Below, piece after piece: positions 34,621 to 45,484 of a stretch of 64,000 nt of DNA (position 1 is the first letter of the stretch; every line of letters starts with the position of its first letter). The translations under genes and the position numbers were made by a program. The DNA is from Lomentospora prolificans (Eukaryota; Ascomycota; Sordariomycetes; Microascales; Microascaceae), in contig JARFXM010000009.1 in assembly GCA_029532625.1 (NCBI GenBank), positions 5,569,501 to 5,633,500 on the forward strand, given 5' to 3'. The notes beneath the pieces were generated by a model. It did not search any database. It was not told the DNA's origin and was given only the letters and a program-made list of their open reading frames with translations.

Positions 34621-35259
34621 ATGAAAACGCTATCCGCAATATTGAGCGTTCTGCTCCTGTCCGGCCGCGTCGTCGGCTTCGAGTTCAGGCGCAGAGATCT
34701 GCTCCAGGCCCGCCAAACCGCCGACTCTGCTACCCCAACCGTCTCTGAGACCGAGCGACTCCAAACCGCGACTATCTCCGATTCAGTCGATACCCCCACC
34801 GGAACCCCCCTTGAATTCTGCCAATCCATTTTCGAGGATTATATCTCTGACCTGCCCGCGGTCCCCACCGAGGCCCTGTCCTTTTCGGAAGAATATTACA
34901 AGACCACTACGCGCACCGCGAGCGAAACGCTGTCCGATTGCGCGTGGGTCACCGCGATTCCCGACTCCCTCGACGACGCATTCATCGACTACTTCGAGAA
35001 GCTCGTAGACTTCTTCAATGACCCCGGAAAGACGATTGACCAGGTTACTCTCTCCCGCTGCAAGAACCTGGATTGGAATAGCACTGAGGATGCCGTGAGC
35101 ACATGCACCGAGTTTGATGCATACGCCGAGAAGCTGGAAGAGAAGGTGAAGGAGCGCGATTCGGCGCAAGACTCTGATGGTTCAGGTGCCGGTATTACTG
35201 GCCCAATAATATGGATAGTGGGCGCCTTTTTGTTTGGGGGGATCATGTTTAATAATTAG
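34621..35259 (+). CDS. Small secreted, probably GPI-anchored protein, function unknown
   Basis: A single-exon gene of 212 codons. MKTLSAILSVLLLSGRVVGF is a signal peptide; a dibasic RRR site follows at about residues 23-25. A Ser/Thr-rich stretch (about 33-60) could be O-glycosylated. The core has four cysteines (CQS, CAW, CKN, CTE contexts). The C-terminus GSGAGITGPIIWIVGAFLFG followed by GIMFNN is a small-residue omega-like site plus a hydrophobic tail, as in GPI-anchored wall or membrane proteins. I do not recognise a family. A short CA repeat (34473-34485) lies about 135 bp upstream. The adjacent gene on the opposite strand also ends in a GPI-like tail; the two are convergent, 113 bp apart. 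Confidence 0.75.
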   Translation: MKTLSAILSVLLLSGRVVGFEFRRRDLLQARQTADSATPTVSETERLQTATISDSVDTPTGTPLEFCQSIFEDYISDLPAVPTEALSFSEEYYKTTTRTASETLSDCAWVTAIPDSLDDAFIDYFEKLVDFFNDPGKTIDQVTLSRCKNLDWNSTEDAVSTCTEFDAYAEKLEEKVKERDSAQDSDGSGAGITGPIIWIVGAFLFGGIMFNN

Positions 35260-35372
35260 ATTCTAGACTGGAGCGTGGGTGTAAAAGAACGAAAGTAATG
35301 ATACAAGAAGACCCCCAGAACAACACAATGCGTTTACCAAGAATATTCTACGTGCAGTATTATTATCCACAA

Positions 35373-37673
35373 TCAAAGGAGCATCGAAGGAATGGCAGCG
35401 GCGACGCCAATCCAGAGGAGGCTGCGAACTATTGTCTGCGAACCCGCCCCGGGCTGGTCGGCACCACTTCCGCCACTCTCGCCACCACCCTCAACCTCCG
35501 CCGCGGGTTCAACAACAATGAAGTCCTTGACGACGGCGGTGCCGTCAGCTAGAGCCGAGATCTGGTTGGGAGTGCAGGTGAGCGCAATGTCATAAACGTA
35601 ACAGATAGGGGGCCGAGACGCCGGAAGCTCGCTAGTGACCCCTCGCGCGGACTGAGGCCCCTCGGAGCTATAATCGTCCGAAGCGGAGACTTTGCCGGTG
35701 CCAACGTCCTTGCCGCCCATAGCGCGGTCAAATATGCGGTAGGTGGTCTCAGGCTGGTAGTAAGCGGCGGAGTGACCGGCGTCGTAGACGCGAGAGAAGG
35801 AGACGTTGCCGTGCTGGCGGACGAGACCACCGCTGTAGGAGTCGTTGGTCTCGATGGACGTGTAGCCGGCCTCACGGAAGGACGAAGCCCCGGCGTATTC
35901 CATCTGCAGGGAAACTCTTTCAACACCAAACCCTAGAAAGGTGATTAGAGCTCTGCTTCTGCTTGAAAAAGACTGCCGGATGGTATTACTTACAGTTGCA
36001 CCGGTAATCCAAGTCACCGTAGTAAAGGGCCACGCTGATACCATTGTCCAAGACGTGCTCGAGCGAGGATACGTCACGTCTCATAGGGTCGCCAGTAACG
36101 CCAAAGAACGTATTGGCAACATTCGGATCGCTGATGGTGAAATTGAGTGGCACGCCGAGCTCTTCCTGGACCCATCTTTGATTAAAGAAGGCAAATGAGT
36201 ACTCGGGAGGATAGACAGCAGGAGTAAGGAGCGAAATATCGAATGGATTCCGCTACAACTGATTATTAGTACTTGCGTATACAGGTCATTTGCAATTGTT
36301 ACGAGGGAAACTTACTCCAGAAGTCTCAGTAAAGGCGCCTTGGACAACTCCATAACATACGTTGGTAGCAGCAGCACAAACCTCATTAACGGCATCGTTA
36401 TTGCCAAGGTTATCAGGATCTTGAGAGGCAGCAGCCTGCCTACAGGCAGCTATCAGGTCGTTGCAGCCAACTTCGGGGGCCGTAAGGTTGCCAATGGCCA
36501 TCTCATATACCTCCTCAGGATAGGATTGGATGCCAAAGGTGTTGTTCATGGCGAAGTCTGGGAAGCCGGGCCCTTGAATCAGACTGTCGATGCAAGCATT
36601 GCCGAGGCCCAGCGTGGAGAGTTGAAGGGTCGTAGCGTTCTTATCCGAGCTGGTTCCGCTATTGATAGCATCGTTCTGCCTCAAGAAGTAGGAGAAGAAT
36701 CCGGGACCCCAGAAGCCACCGTACTAGAAATGTGTTAGCCAGAAACAGCGCTTTTACGAGCTTTCTGTACGTACTGAGGTTGCCCACAAACTAATTTCGT
36801 CACTAGTCGTCTTATGTTCCGGGAATCTATCATGGGATTGTCAACATCAAAAGTCTCGCAAGTGTTGAATCTCGTGAAAAGGGTCAAACACACTCTTGAA
36901 ACCACACCTGCGCAAACTTCCACATGTACCTGGCGGCAGTCTCCGTGGTGTCGACACTCGGAGAGTTCTCCGGGTTACTGACAGTAGCGCGTACTGTAGT
37001 AACGTTCGTCTGGGGATCAGCGTCCGTCCCGGCGAGTGGGGTGAAGGCTTGAGTGAAGAGATCCACGGTTCCCTCGATGAGACTGCTGTACGAAAAGCCA
37101 ACACCGACGGGTTGGTCAATGTACAGCATATTGACATTGTTGTTCCACGAGAATTCGTTCAGTGTGGTGCTATTAGAGTCTTCGTTGATGTAGCAGGGAA
37201 AGTTGCTCGCGGAGTCGAACGACGAGGTTCCCGGTCCGCCGGCGATGTAGATGGATGTGGGCGCGTTCTCGGGGCTGTTCCTAGCCTCTGTTGAGTGTTA
37301 ATATCACGGAAAGGCAGACTTCATCGTCGGATTAGTGCGTGCTTACGAAAATACCAGAAGAAGATGTTGGCATCAAAAGCCCTGTCCGTATCTTGAATGT
37401 CTGACAACAGCTCCTTGGGCAATTTCACATATCCGCTGTAAGCTTTGACACCCTCGGTGGTTTCACAAATGCTGGTCTAAACCACTCGTTTGTCAGCCCT
37501 CTTATTTTTCGATATTCGGGAAGCTGGGATAGATTTTATGATACCTGTTTGTATTCGATTGAGGCTCCAGGGTAACGTTGGGATGCCAGCTTCGCGGTGT
37601 CGGCGGGAACCGGGATGAAACTCGCAGCCCCGATGCCAGCCATAATGCTAAGAAGGTAGATTGAAGGAGCCAT
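35373..37673 (-). CDS. Serine carboxypeptidase S1-like (peptidase S10), probably GPI-anchored
   Basis: A spliced gene of about six introns starting at ATG 37671-37673. MAPSIYLLSIMAGIGAASF is a signal peptide. Then come the S10 blocks FWYFQARNSPENAPTSIYIA, GGPGTSS (oxyanion region), NNVNMLYIDQPVGVGFSYSS, the nucleophile block SLWATSYGGFWGPGFFSYFL, the catalytic Asp in VALYYGDLDYRCNW and the catalytic His in VYDAGHSAAYYQP. The triad Ser/Asp/His is complete. Two usual residues differ: the Cys of GGPGCSS is Thr, and the Glu of the GESYGG-type nucleophile motif is Thr (ATSYGG). The C-terminus adds a Gly/Ser/Glu-rich stalk and a hydrophobic tail (IVRSLLWIGVAAAIPSMLL) suited to a GPI anchor. It would remove C-terminal residues from peptides at the cell surface at acidic pH. 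Confidence 0.9.
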
Positions 37674-40600
37674 GATTCTCGGTGCGAAGAAAAATACAGG
37701 ACAAAGAAAGATGAAGCCAAAGAGTGTGGAGGCTGTAAAGTGAATGGGAAATGAATGATGAATGATGAATGATGGGATATGAATAGTCTATCGCTGCTTC
37801 AAGCGTGCAGCATCCTCTATTAAATATAAGTCTGGCCGCATTTACGGGATACGATTTGTATCAGCCTGAGTACCGCTGGATGTCTGTCGTGTTCCGCGAC
37901 GAGTCTACGTGGCGAGGCTCCAGCAAGGGTCCATGGTCGAAGCTTCGCCCTTGATGAAACTGCATCTGTCGTCGCGTCCCTGTACAAGCCGCAAGCTTAG
38001 AGGCGGGACTGCTGACTGCCAAGGATTGGGTCCGTTGATGAGATCGGGCCTGGTAAGGAGGGCAGGGATTACATGACGGAGCCTTAATCAGTATGCTGGT
38101 GGTAAGAGTGCTACCCCACATTCTGCGCTTGTTCCGATCCAGCCCTTGAATTGTCGTCAAAGCTTTGGCGAGTTGGCGAGCTGGCCAATCGGAATCTGGA
38201 AGTAATCGTCGCAACATGGCTCGTAGTCGCACGATTCTGTGGCGGAGCTTGGCGGTGCCGGCAGTGACCCACCAATACGCCCGTAGATGTCCAAGAGTCC
38301 AAAGGGACGGGAATAATTTTAGCAGCACCAACAGTGCCCATCCACCCAATAGGGCTGCCCATTCTCCGCCAGGCTGCGCCGCTGGTACCGACGCTCCGGC
38401 TCTGTCGAACACTCTGATCTGTCTCAAAATTCTTCGAAATAGATGCTTCTGTCCACTGGCGCATATCGCCGAAACTGGTTATTCCCGCCGTGGCAAACGT
38501 CAGATTACTCAAAGGATCGGTCGCCGATTCTGCACTTATTTCAACGGACACTAGAGACTGCGACGGATCTCACGCAGTATGACGCGGGATAGATGCATGC
38601 AGAAAATGGACAAAAGTCAATACCCGTTGGTCGTCATCGAGGACTTAGGGGGACGATCGTCTGGCCTGGCCACCATGTTCGCTGGTTTATATCATACAAT
38701 TATACTTCCTTCCAAGTTCCGCCAGGGGCATCGCTCGCGATAGCACGCGCTTTGCTCAGGCCGTGGGAAGATCAACGACGCGGAAAGTTCGATCACGTAA
38801 GTCCGGCAGTATGAAGCCTTTTAACCACGAAACGAGGTTTCAAGGCATCGGCACACTTGTGTAGGTGCAATGTTCGAAGTCGCGGGAGCAGGAGACCGCC
38901 ATCGCCGAATATTTCACATGGGAACTAGTCCTTACGCAGCGCACTCAAACAATACTGTGTTCGCCCACTTTGCTGGCGGTTAGCCTTAATTAGTCGCGGA
39001 GAGAGCCATCCTTTCTCCAGGCTATTGGTACGGGGATATCATCACCTAGGAAAGGCTTCCCTGTTCTTCATCCCTTTGCCCTCGGTTAGGGATCAGAACT
39101 AAGCTATCGCACTTCCAGAATGGGGCGAATGCTTGCCAGAGCACATATCGAAAGCACAGAATGTTGAACATCATCGTACTCGATATAGGTCGGATTATGT
39201 GAACGATTCCCAGTGGCGTGGGCAGCCGGGAGCCCGTCGATCGCGCGGCTATTGAGTCAATGTTGCCCTGGATATTATTAGTTCACAGGGTTGATTGGGA
39301 TCTACTACTATCGCTTGAGGGGTCAGTGTGGGTATCAGAACGAGCTGAGGGCTGCATGTACTCGTCAATCCATATAATAATTCGTCGACCCAAATGAGTT
39401 CTCCATCGTGGAAGATAGTAACAAACAGTATATAAACAGGGCAAACCGCCCCTATGTAGCCAACGGCGCTGGCATAATAGCTCGGTCGAAATCTCACGTT
39501 TGAGCATGCCTCTAGGCGCAATGTCATCTGGTGTGGCAGAAAGACAGGAAAAGATCCAGTGGAGGCGTCCGCGTGGCTGAAGTACTTTCCTTCAAGACCG
39601 TTAAAGCCTCAGCATTGTCCGAGAAGTAGGGCTCGCTTGCGAGCTCATCGAGAAGCCCAAACCGCCTTTCCGGTCCAACCACTCGTCACGCATTGCCGGG
39701 CTAAGCCTGCCTATTTTATATCTAGATTCTATTGTCGCGCAGTTTGCAGTCAGTCGCGTGGTCAATCGCGTGATGGACCACTACTAATAATAGGATAGGC
39801 GATAATAGATAGACTACGATTCAGCGGATGTGGCCATAACCCCCCAACCACTACACACTCCAGCCCTTATCATCTGAAGAAATTAGACGGGCGATAGGCA
39901 GCGCACAATATGAAGGTCGTAACCTGCGTATACGCGGAATGAAAGCTGCCGGTTGTGTAGGGTAATTGTTGAGCGATCTTAGCACGGCGCACATATAATT
40001 GATCAATACCCACGAACCTCCGGTCTTGCGTATTTAGTCAGGAGATTAGCATTCTATACAGCCTTAATTCTACAAGTATTATGCGGCATTCTAGAAAACA
40101 CAGAATGAAATCTCAGCGGAGATGCTTGGGGCTTACTTGTATGCATACAAGTGGAGCTGCAGTCGGCCAACGGTATTGCAGATGATGAACCACAGGAGGA
40201 GCTGTGCGAGGTTGAAAGGTGTCCCCGCAAAAAACTGTCCGCCAAGATAATAGCTGTATAAAATGCCGACTCATCGACCACGGACGCCTCAACAAATCAA
40301 TAGCGAGCGATTACACATAAACATATGGGCCTTCCGTGCCAAACCTTCCGTAGAGTGCCGGGCTTCCACCCCGCATTTCTCATCACACCCGGCTCGAGGC
40401 AGGACTCGAGCCGAGATTTCGTTTTCATTTAAATATAAATAATCGTACTTCAGGACCCTCGCTGACTTTCCCATCTGGTAATGTGGGTGGTAATATACAT
40501 CGGGTATTCTGGAAAGTGAATCTGGCTAAAGGGCAGCGAGAGCCAGGGCGGAAGGTAGCCCTGGATGCTAGGTGGAATGAGAATCCATATCCATAGCAAG

Positions 40601-40848
40601 ACTACGCCAGTTTACAGATAACTGGAATAATGTCCCTCGTGCGACGAACCGACTTGGACCTCAATTGCTCATCCCCATAATATGCCTTTTATTCCCTTAG
40701 CTAATCAAATTATGTCTATTATCTAGTCTTCATTCAATTATACGTGTCCCTTTTCGTGAATGCACCTTCTTCGCGGTCGATTCTCTCCTAGTTCTGTCCA
40801 GCCTCGGCGTTAGATTGTCTTCTTAAGCGACCCTCTTCGATTGAAACC
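37674..40848. other. 3.2-kb region without a supported gene
   Basis: Two overlapping minus-strand frames (38551..38111 and 38427..37861) look like a protein start (MSVEISAESATDPLSNLTFA) running, after a frame change, into a membrane-like segment (GGWALLVLLKLFPSLWTLGH). They may be the remains of a small membrane protein gene. The rest (38560-40848) has only short frames; no repeat or RNA gene was recognised. Confidence 0.35.
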
Positions 40849-41660
40849 ATGAAGGCGACTTTCCTACTATATAGCCTCATCGGCCTCGTCACAGCGTTTC
40901 CCGCGTCAGACGTCTCCCCGATCGAGAAACGCCAAAAGATCACCACCGGGCGGTGGTGCAGCCCTCTGACGAAGCTTTGCTACATGGACTACGCGACGGA
41001 TGTCCGAACTTCTTTCAGAATAGCTATCCCCGATACCGCAACTGTTGGGGCCGCCTTCGACATCGCCATCCAGATCGTCGCGCCCGTTAACCAAGGCTGG
41101 ACTGGACTTTCGTGGGGAGGAACCATGACGGACGCTCCGATCACGCTTGCTTGGCAGAATGGGCAGGCCCCGGTTCTATCCTCCAGATGGGCTGCGTGAG
41201 TTTGAGCCGTAATTTATCTAGCTTAATCCATCTTTGTTTGCTGTTGTGCCGCGGCGATAAAGGACGTTGGCAACAAAATAGGAAAACAGGCTCTGGACAA
41301 ATGCTAACCCTATCTCCTCTCGGACCTAGTGGCCGACAAATGCCGACGACTTACACCCAAGCTACTTATACGATTCTCCAGGATAGCGGTGTCAATGGTA
41401 CTCATTATACCCTTAGCGCCATTTGCAAGGGATGCAGCTCTTGGACGCGAGGGAGCGGGAGCGTCAAGACCTTATCACCAGCTGGCGGTCTGCACGTCGC
41501 GTGGGCGGGAAATCCCCAGCCAAACTCAGTAAGCCAACGGGCTAACCCGGCTTCGACAATCGAATACCATCCCTACCATGGCTACATTGATGGCAGTTTC
41601 AACGACGCGAAGGTGCCTGTGGCACAGTTTCAAGCCGCTGCTGCCATGGTTAAGCCGTGA
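40849..41660 (+). CDS. Secreted cellobiose-dehydrogenase-type cytochrome domain (AA8-like), stand-alone
   Basis: Two exons (40849..41195 and 41330..41660; intron 41196..41329, 134 nt) encode 225 residues. MKATFLLYSLIGLVTAFPAS is a signal peptide with a KR site soon after. The single domain has the CDH cytochrome pattern: WCSPLTKLCYMDY, FRIAIPDTATVGAAFDIAIQ, IVAPVNQGWTGLSWGGTMTD, the SRWAAGRQMPTTYTQATYTI junction, HYTLSAICKGCSSW and a C-terminal STIEYHPYHGYIDGSF. The Met of GGTM and a His of the YHPYHG block are the likely b-type heme ligands. Proteins of this kind pass electrons outside the cell, for example to lytic polysaccharide monooxygenases or iron. Here there is no fused dehydrogenase, membrane reductase or cellulose-binding module, and none lies next to it. 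Confidence 0.85.
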
Positions 41661-43068
41661 GTGCATGAATCTAGCGGCTCTGCTAGTGCTATGCCTCTTA
41701 TTTCCTCTGTCCTCGAAGTCATGCAGGAACATTGTTTGATAATAGAATCATCGCACCACGACGAACCGCCTGCTGTGTATACCGGTGCTATACGCGAAAA
41801 ACTGCCAAATAATTTTTTTTTCCGTTTAGGTAGGGCTTATCGTGATCGTATTTTCGAAGAGGCAATGGCCTCACCATCACTAGTATTTGGGTGCTACAAC
41901 GGGAGGAAATACGATTGCAATAGTACATAATATGAAAGTCGCAATGTACATAGCACAAATATTCGCCTAGATAACATACAATCCATTTCTTCCTCTTTCA
42001 CCAATATCCACAGCTACCTTTATTGGCGGCGACGGAATTGCGGGGTATTTCGTCACCCCAAGTGAAAGTATTTCGGCCTCAACTCGTCAGGCTTTTGCCC
42101 CTCCCAGCTCCCGAACGAGGTCAACTTTCCAACCTTGCTGCTGATTCTAACTCTGACTCACGAATATTCGTCCTGGCATCAAGAATGCGGGAGTTCCATT
42201 AGGCGGATCCTGCTGGTTTATAAAGCCTTCATAATCAGATTAATAGCTCCTAAGTCGAACCGATGCTGAAGAAACCTCCTCAAATCTCGCGTTGTGTCCT
42301 TGCGCAGAAGATCTCCCAAGTCTCCTCGATTTTCTAGCGCACTACAAGAAATTAAGGCGAGCGTTTCAACTCTGCTACCATTTGTTTTCGATGGTTCGTA
42401 CAGACTCAGTTCTCTCTGCGCCTAAATTACTGACATCTTCATAGTCAATTACCATCAAACCTCTCGACAACTCCATCAATTTCGACGAGGCGGCGGAGCC
42501 GCCGCGGTACATAGAGGGTGAAAGCCAGGTAATACACTGGCGGGACTGTTTCGTATGGATCTATAGAAATGAAGTCATGATAGAAAGGCACGGGATATGT
42601 GATGGAACCTGTGTGGTAGTCAGGGGAAACGCTGTATACCTAGGCGGTAAACGAGGAAAGATAACGATGCGACGGGGAAAACCATTGTGCTTGAAGTATA
42701 TATTTTGATTACTTGTATAACTTTGTTTCTTGTTACACCGCCTTCCCTGAATCCCAACGTCACATAGATAGTAGCCCCTTCATTAGCCTTCGTTTGAAAT
42801 CATCATCGAAATGCTATTCGTATAATCGCGCCGATGCTTGACATCTTCCTGACACTGAGGACTTGTTGACAAGAGTTTAGCTATTCCCATAATTGCTTAT
42901 TTCACGATCAGATACGCCACATTTTTGCTCTCATGCCTGGTGTGGACTGAAACGAGCGGTGTGGTCCATTATCCTAGCAGTAAATGAATCGCGACCCAAG
43001 AGTGACTTGGCCCAGCGACAATCATTCTGATTACTTAGATTTCCACTTTTGACAAGTTCCCTTGCGCC
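41661..43068. other. 1.4-kb intergenic region
   Basis: No gene seen. The frame 41661-41930 continues from the cytochrome gene's 3' flank and has no family resemblance. Confidence 0.5.
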
Positions 43069-43656
43069 CTAGGCAGCGGCAAGATAATATACGCTTCGGC
43101 ACTCGTTCGCGTTCCCATCTACATACATACCATGTCCATCGTCCTTATAAATATTGAAGTCACGAAATCCGTTATCAGCATATCTATGCAACAACATTAG
43201 CAATATGGAATAGAACATGTGGTGGGTTGAAACATCACTTACCCAACAATCGAACCTTGCGGCCAGTCATACGCGTCGCTATGGATCCTCCAAGTGAGAG
43301 TTCCCGTCGTGCCCGGAAAGAGACAGGTTTGGGAGCTGCCGATCCAATCATGGAGTCCGGCTGGGCTCGGAAGACACGAGTCGCCTGACCCTGGATTGAA
43401 GTTGCAATCGTCTTTGTTGGCACAATACTAGAAAATATTACGAGTAAGCATCATGGGTGCAGTAAGGAAAAGGCCAATTCATCGAAGGGGGACTAACAAT
43501 AACTGCAGAATACGTGTTGCAATCCGCAAAGTGGAATCCTTCGTCTCTTTTGGCCAACTTCTTCACCGCATTGCCTTGGCCGATATCAACGATCGGCGTT
43601 GCAACTGCATTTCCCACCAGAAGAACGACGACATAAGTAGCAAGGCGAGCGAACAT
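43069..43656 (-). CDS. Small secreted cysteine-containing protein
   Basis: Three exons (43656..43498, 43427..43243, 43183..43069) give 152 residues. MFARLATYVVVLLVGNAVAT is a signal peptide, and a KLAKR site at about residues 33-37 fits Kex2-type processing. The mature part holds six cysteines in the order ADCNTY, IYCANKDDCNF, DSCLPS, QTCLFP and NECRSVYYLAAA. It also has a WIGSSQTCLFPGTTGTLTW segment and GYADNGFRDFNIYKDDGHG. I associate this layout (DC...C...C...QxC.FP...F..YKDDG...C.S.YY) with uncharacterised fungal secreted proteins of effector size. The first intron has a GTTAGT donor. No enzyme motif is present. Confidence 0.75.
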
Positions 43657-43755
43657 GATGAATCTCTGGGTACGGGCAGCTGGACCGAGATGAAATTGGT
43701 TGCAAGGCAGTGGTGCGGTCCATCTGAAATCAGAATCTGAGAGACAGGCCCTGGT

Positions 43756-43762
43756 CTTTATA
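43756..43762 (-). promoter_or_regulatory. TATA box of the small secreted protein gene
   Basis: TATAAAG read on the minus strand, 100 bp upstream of the ATG at 43656, a usual distance for a fungal TATA element. Confidence 0.5.
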
Positions 43763-45386
43763 GGCTTGCCTTGGTACCCTCTCCTCCAAGTAGGATTCTC
43801 TTTGGATTTTGCCCTCGTATATTTCTGCACCCCTCTTCTCCAGAAATTGGAAGGATCATGCGAGAATTTCCAATGCACTTTTTCCGTTATGTGGCCCGCT
43901 GTCGTGAGCTGGCCACCTCAGTTACCGGCCTGCTGTCGCGTGTTCGACCCCGACGGCCCAGTCATGCAATCGATCGGAGCCATTAGTATATAATATCTCC
44001 CGATCGTGCACCACAAAGCCGACAGGATCAACTTCAGTCGTACAATGAGCTTCTTGAATAACTGCAACATCGGGATGAGTATAGAACGCGTTACAAGATT
44101 CGACATATCATTGATGCCGGGTGCCTGGCCTCAGCGGTACAGATAGAGGTTTATTCCGTCCCACTCCTTTGTGTAACTTGAGTAGCAGGTGACAACACCC
44201 ATAACAGTAGATGAAAACTTCCAATATAGTTAAATGATGAAGCCCCAATATCACCCGTCCACGTCTGCAAGTCAGCTGCGTTCCTGTACGGAACCGGGAT
44301 AGGGAATTAGCCCCGGTCATTTCGACCTGGGAATTCTATAGCAACGTGAAGATTACCTTTTTACGAGAGGACTCCTCAGATGAGAAGTTATATTCACCCT
44401 GCCATTCCCTATATTTCATCTAGTAGCCCATCATGTCTAGGCCGTCTGAGAATCTAGCAGGCCATGACAAACAAAAAAAACGGTGCCTCCTGCAGCCGAT
44501 ATTTTCCCACATCGAAGCTCCACTCGGCTAACCTCAGCCGAATTTACATCGCCTTACTCCAAGCGCGAGGGCTGACACGCATATAGTTCTCGGCCGTAAC
44601 ATCTGGTGACGACTATGGATAGATGACTTTCGCCGACCCGCGTTGCTTTGCGGACCTCACCGGGAGAAGGAGCATGTAATGCGGAGAGTGGGTCATTGAC
44701 CACCTTGTTCGGCAAAATGAACGAGCGGTTGGGCGCCGATGGCGGATGTCTGTCCTGGGTATTGCAATTTGTACAATTCCCTGTCGTCATCAGTTTTTTC
44801 AACCGCGCATTTCGTCGGGCTTCAGATAGTTGCAACGCAGATGACGGCGGCGGGCCAACTTTCAAAGAACTGCTCGTAATCGTATCGGTTTTTGTTATTT
44901 CTCTTCCCAAGAGATTGCGGGCCATGGGCATTGCTTCCCATTGTCCAATCGTGTCTTCTTATTTACAAATAAACGGCTAGTAGCCTTGGACGTGCGTGGG
45001 GGGAGCATTGATCTGCAGGACAACTGCCGTGATAAGAGGATAACCCCACAGGCTAGACGCACGTCATGGAAGCCTTCCCAATGCACGACCAATGATATAC
45101 CACCTGGCGTCCACGTTGATTTAAAGCTTTCGCCGGGTTTGGCATGACGTGAATGAATCTGAAACCCCCGTGTGCGATATAGACAAGACATTGGATGTGA
45201 AGTCTTCGATTCCGAACCGGGTCACCGAGGGAAGGAGGAGAAGGTTGGAATCAAATTTGTGAACAGAGCCATCTAACCGCGCTAACAACGAGGAATGGAT
45301 ATGGCGGAGATGGGCTGGAGAACAATTGAGAAAGACGGCCAGATGACATCGATAGACGTGGAAGGCAGTCGCTTGCGAAATCTGGG
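43763..45386. other. 1.6-kb intergenic region
   Basis: Only short frames (longest 125 codons at 44931..44554, minus, unrecognised). No gene supported. Confidence 0.45.
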
Positions 45387-45394
45387 TATATAAG
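45387..45394 (+). promoter_or_regulatory. TATA box of the PhoD phosphatase gene
   Basis: TATATAAG, about 97 bp before the ATG at 45485. Confidence 0.55.
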
Positions 45395-45484
45395 GATCGA
45401 CGAATTTCTGCGCAGATAAGGGCCAAAGCCAGACTACAGAAGCCTCGTGAGCACCTTTTCACTCGTCATTTCAAGAAAAGAAAA

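Noticed and set aside
34783..35169. Minus-strand frame opposite the GPI-type protein
   Set aside because: Shadow frame; the plus strand has a signal peptide and GPI tail.
43438..43878. 146-codon minus-strand frame taken as one uninterrupted gene
   Set aside because: The real start is the internal ATG at 43656, which opens a signal peptide; the upstream part is untranslated and the 3' part is intron.
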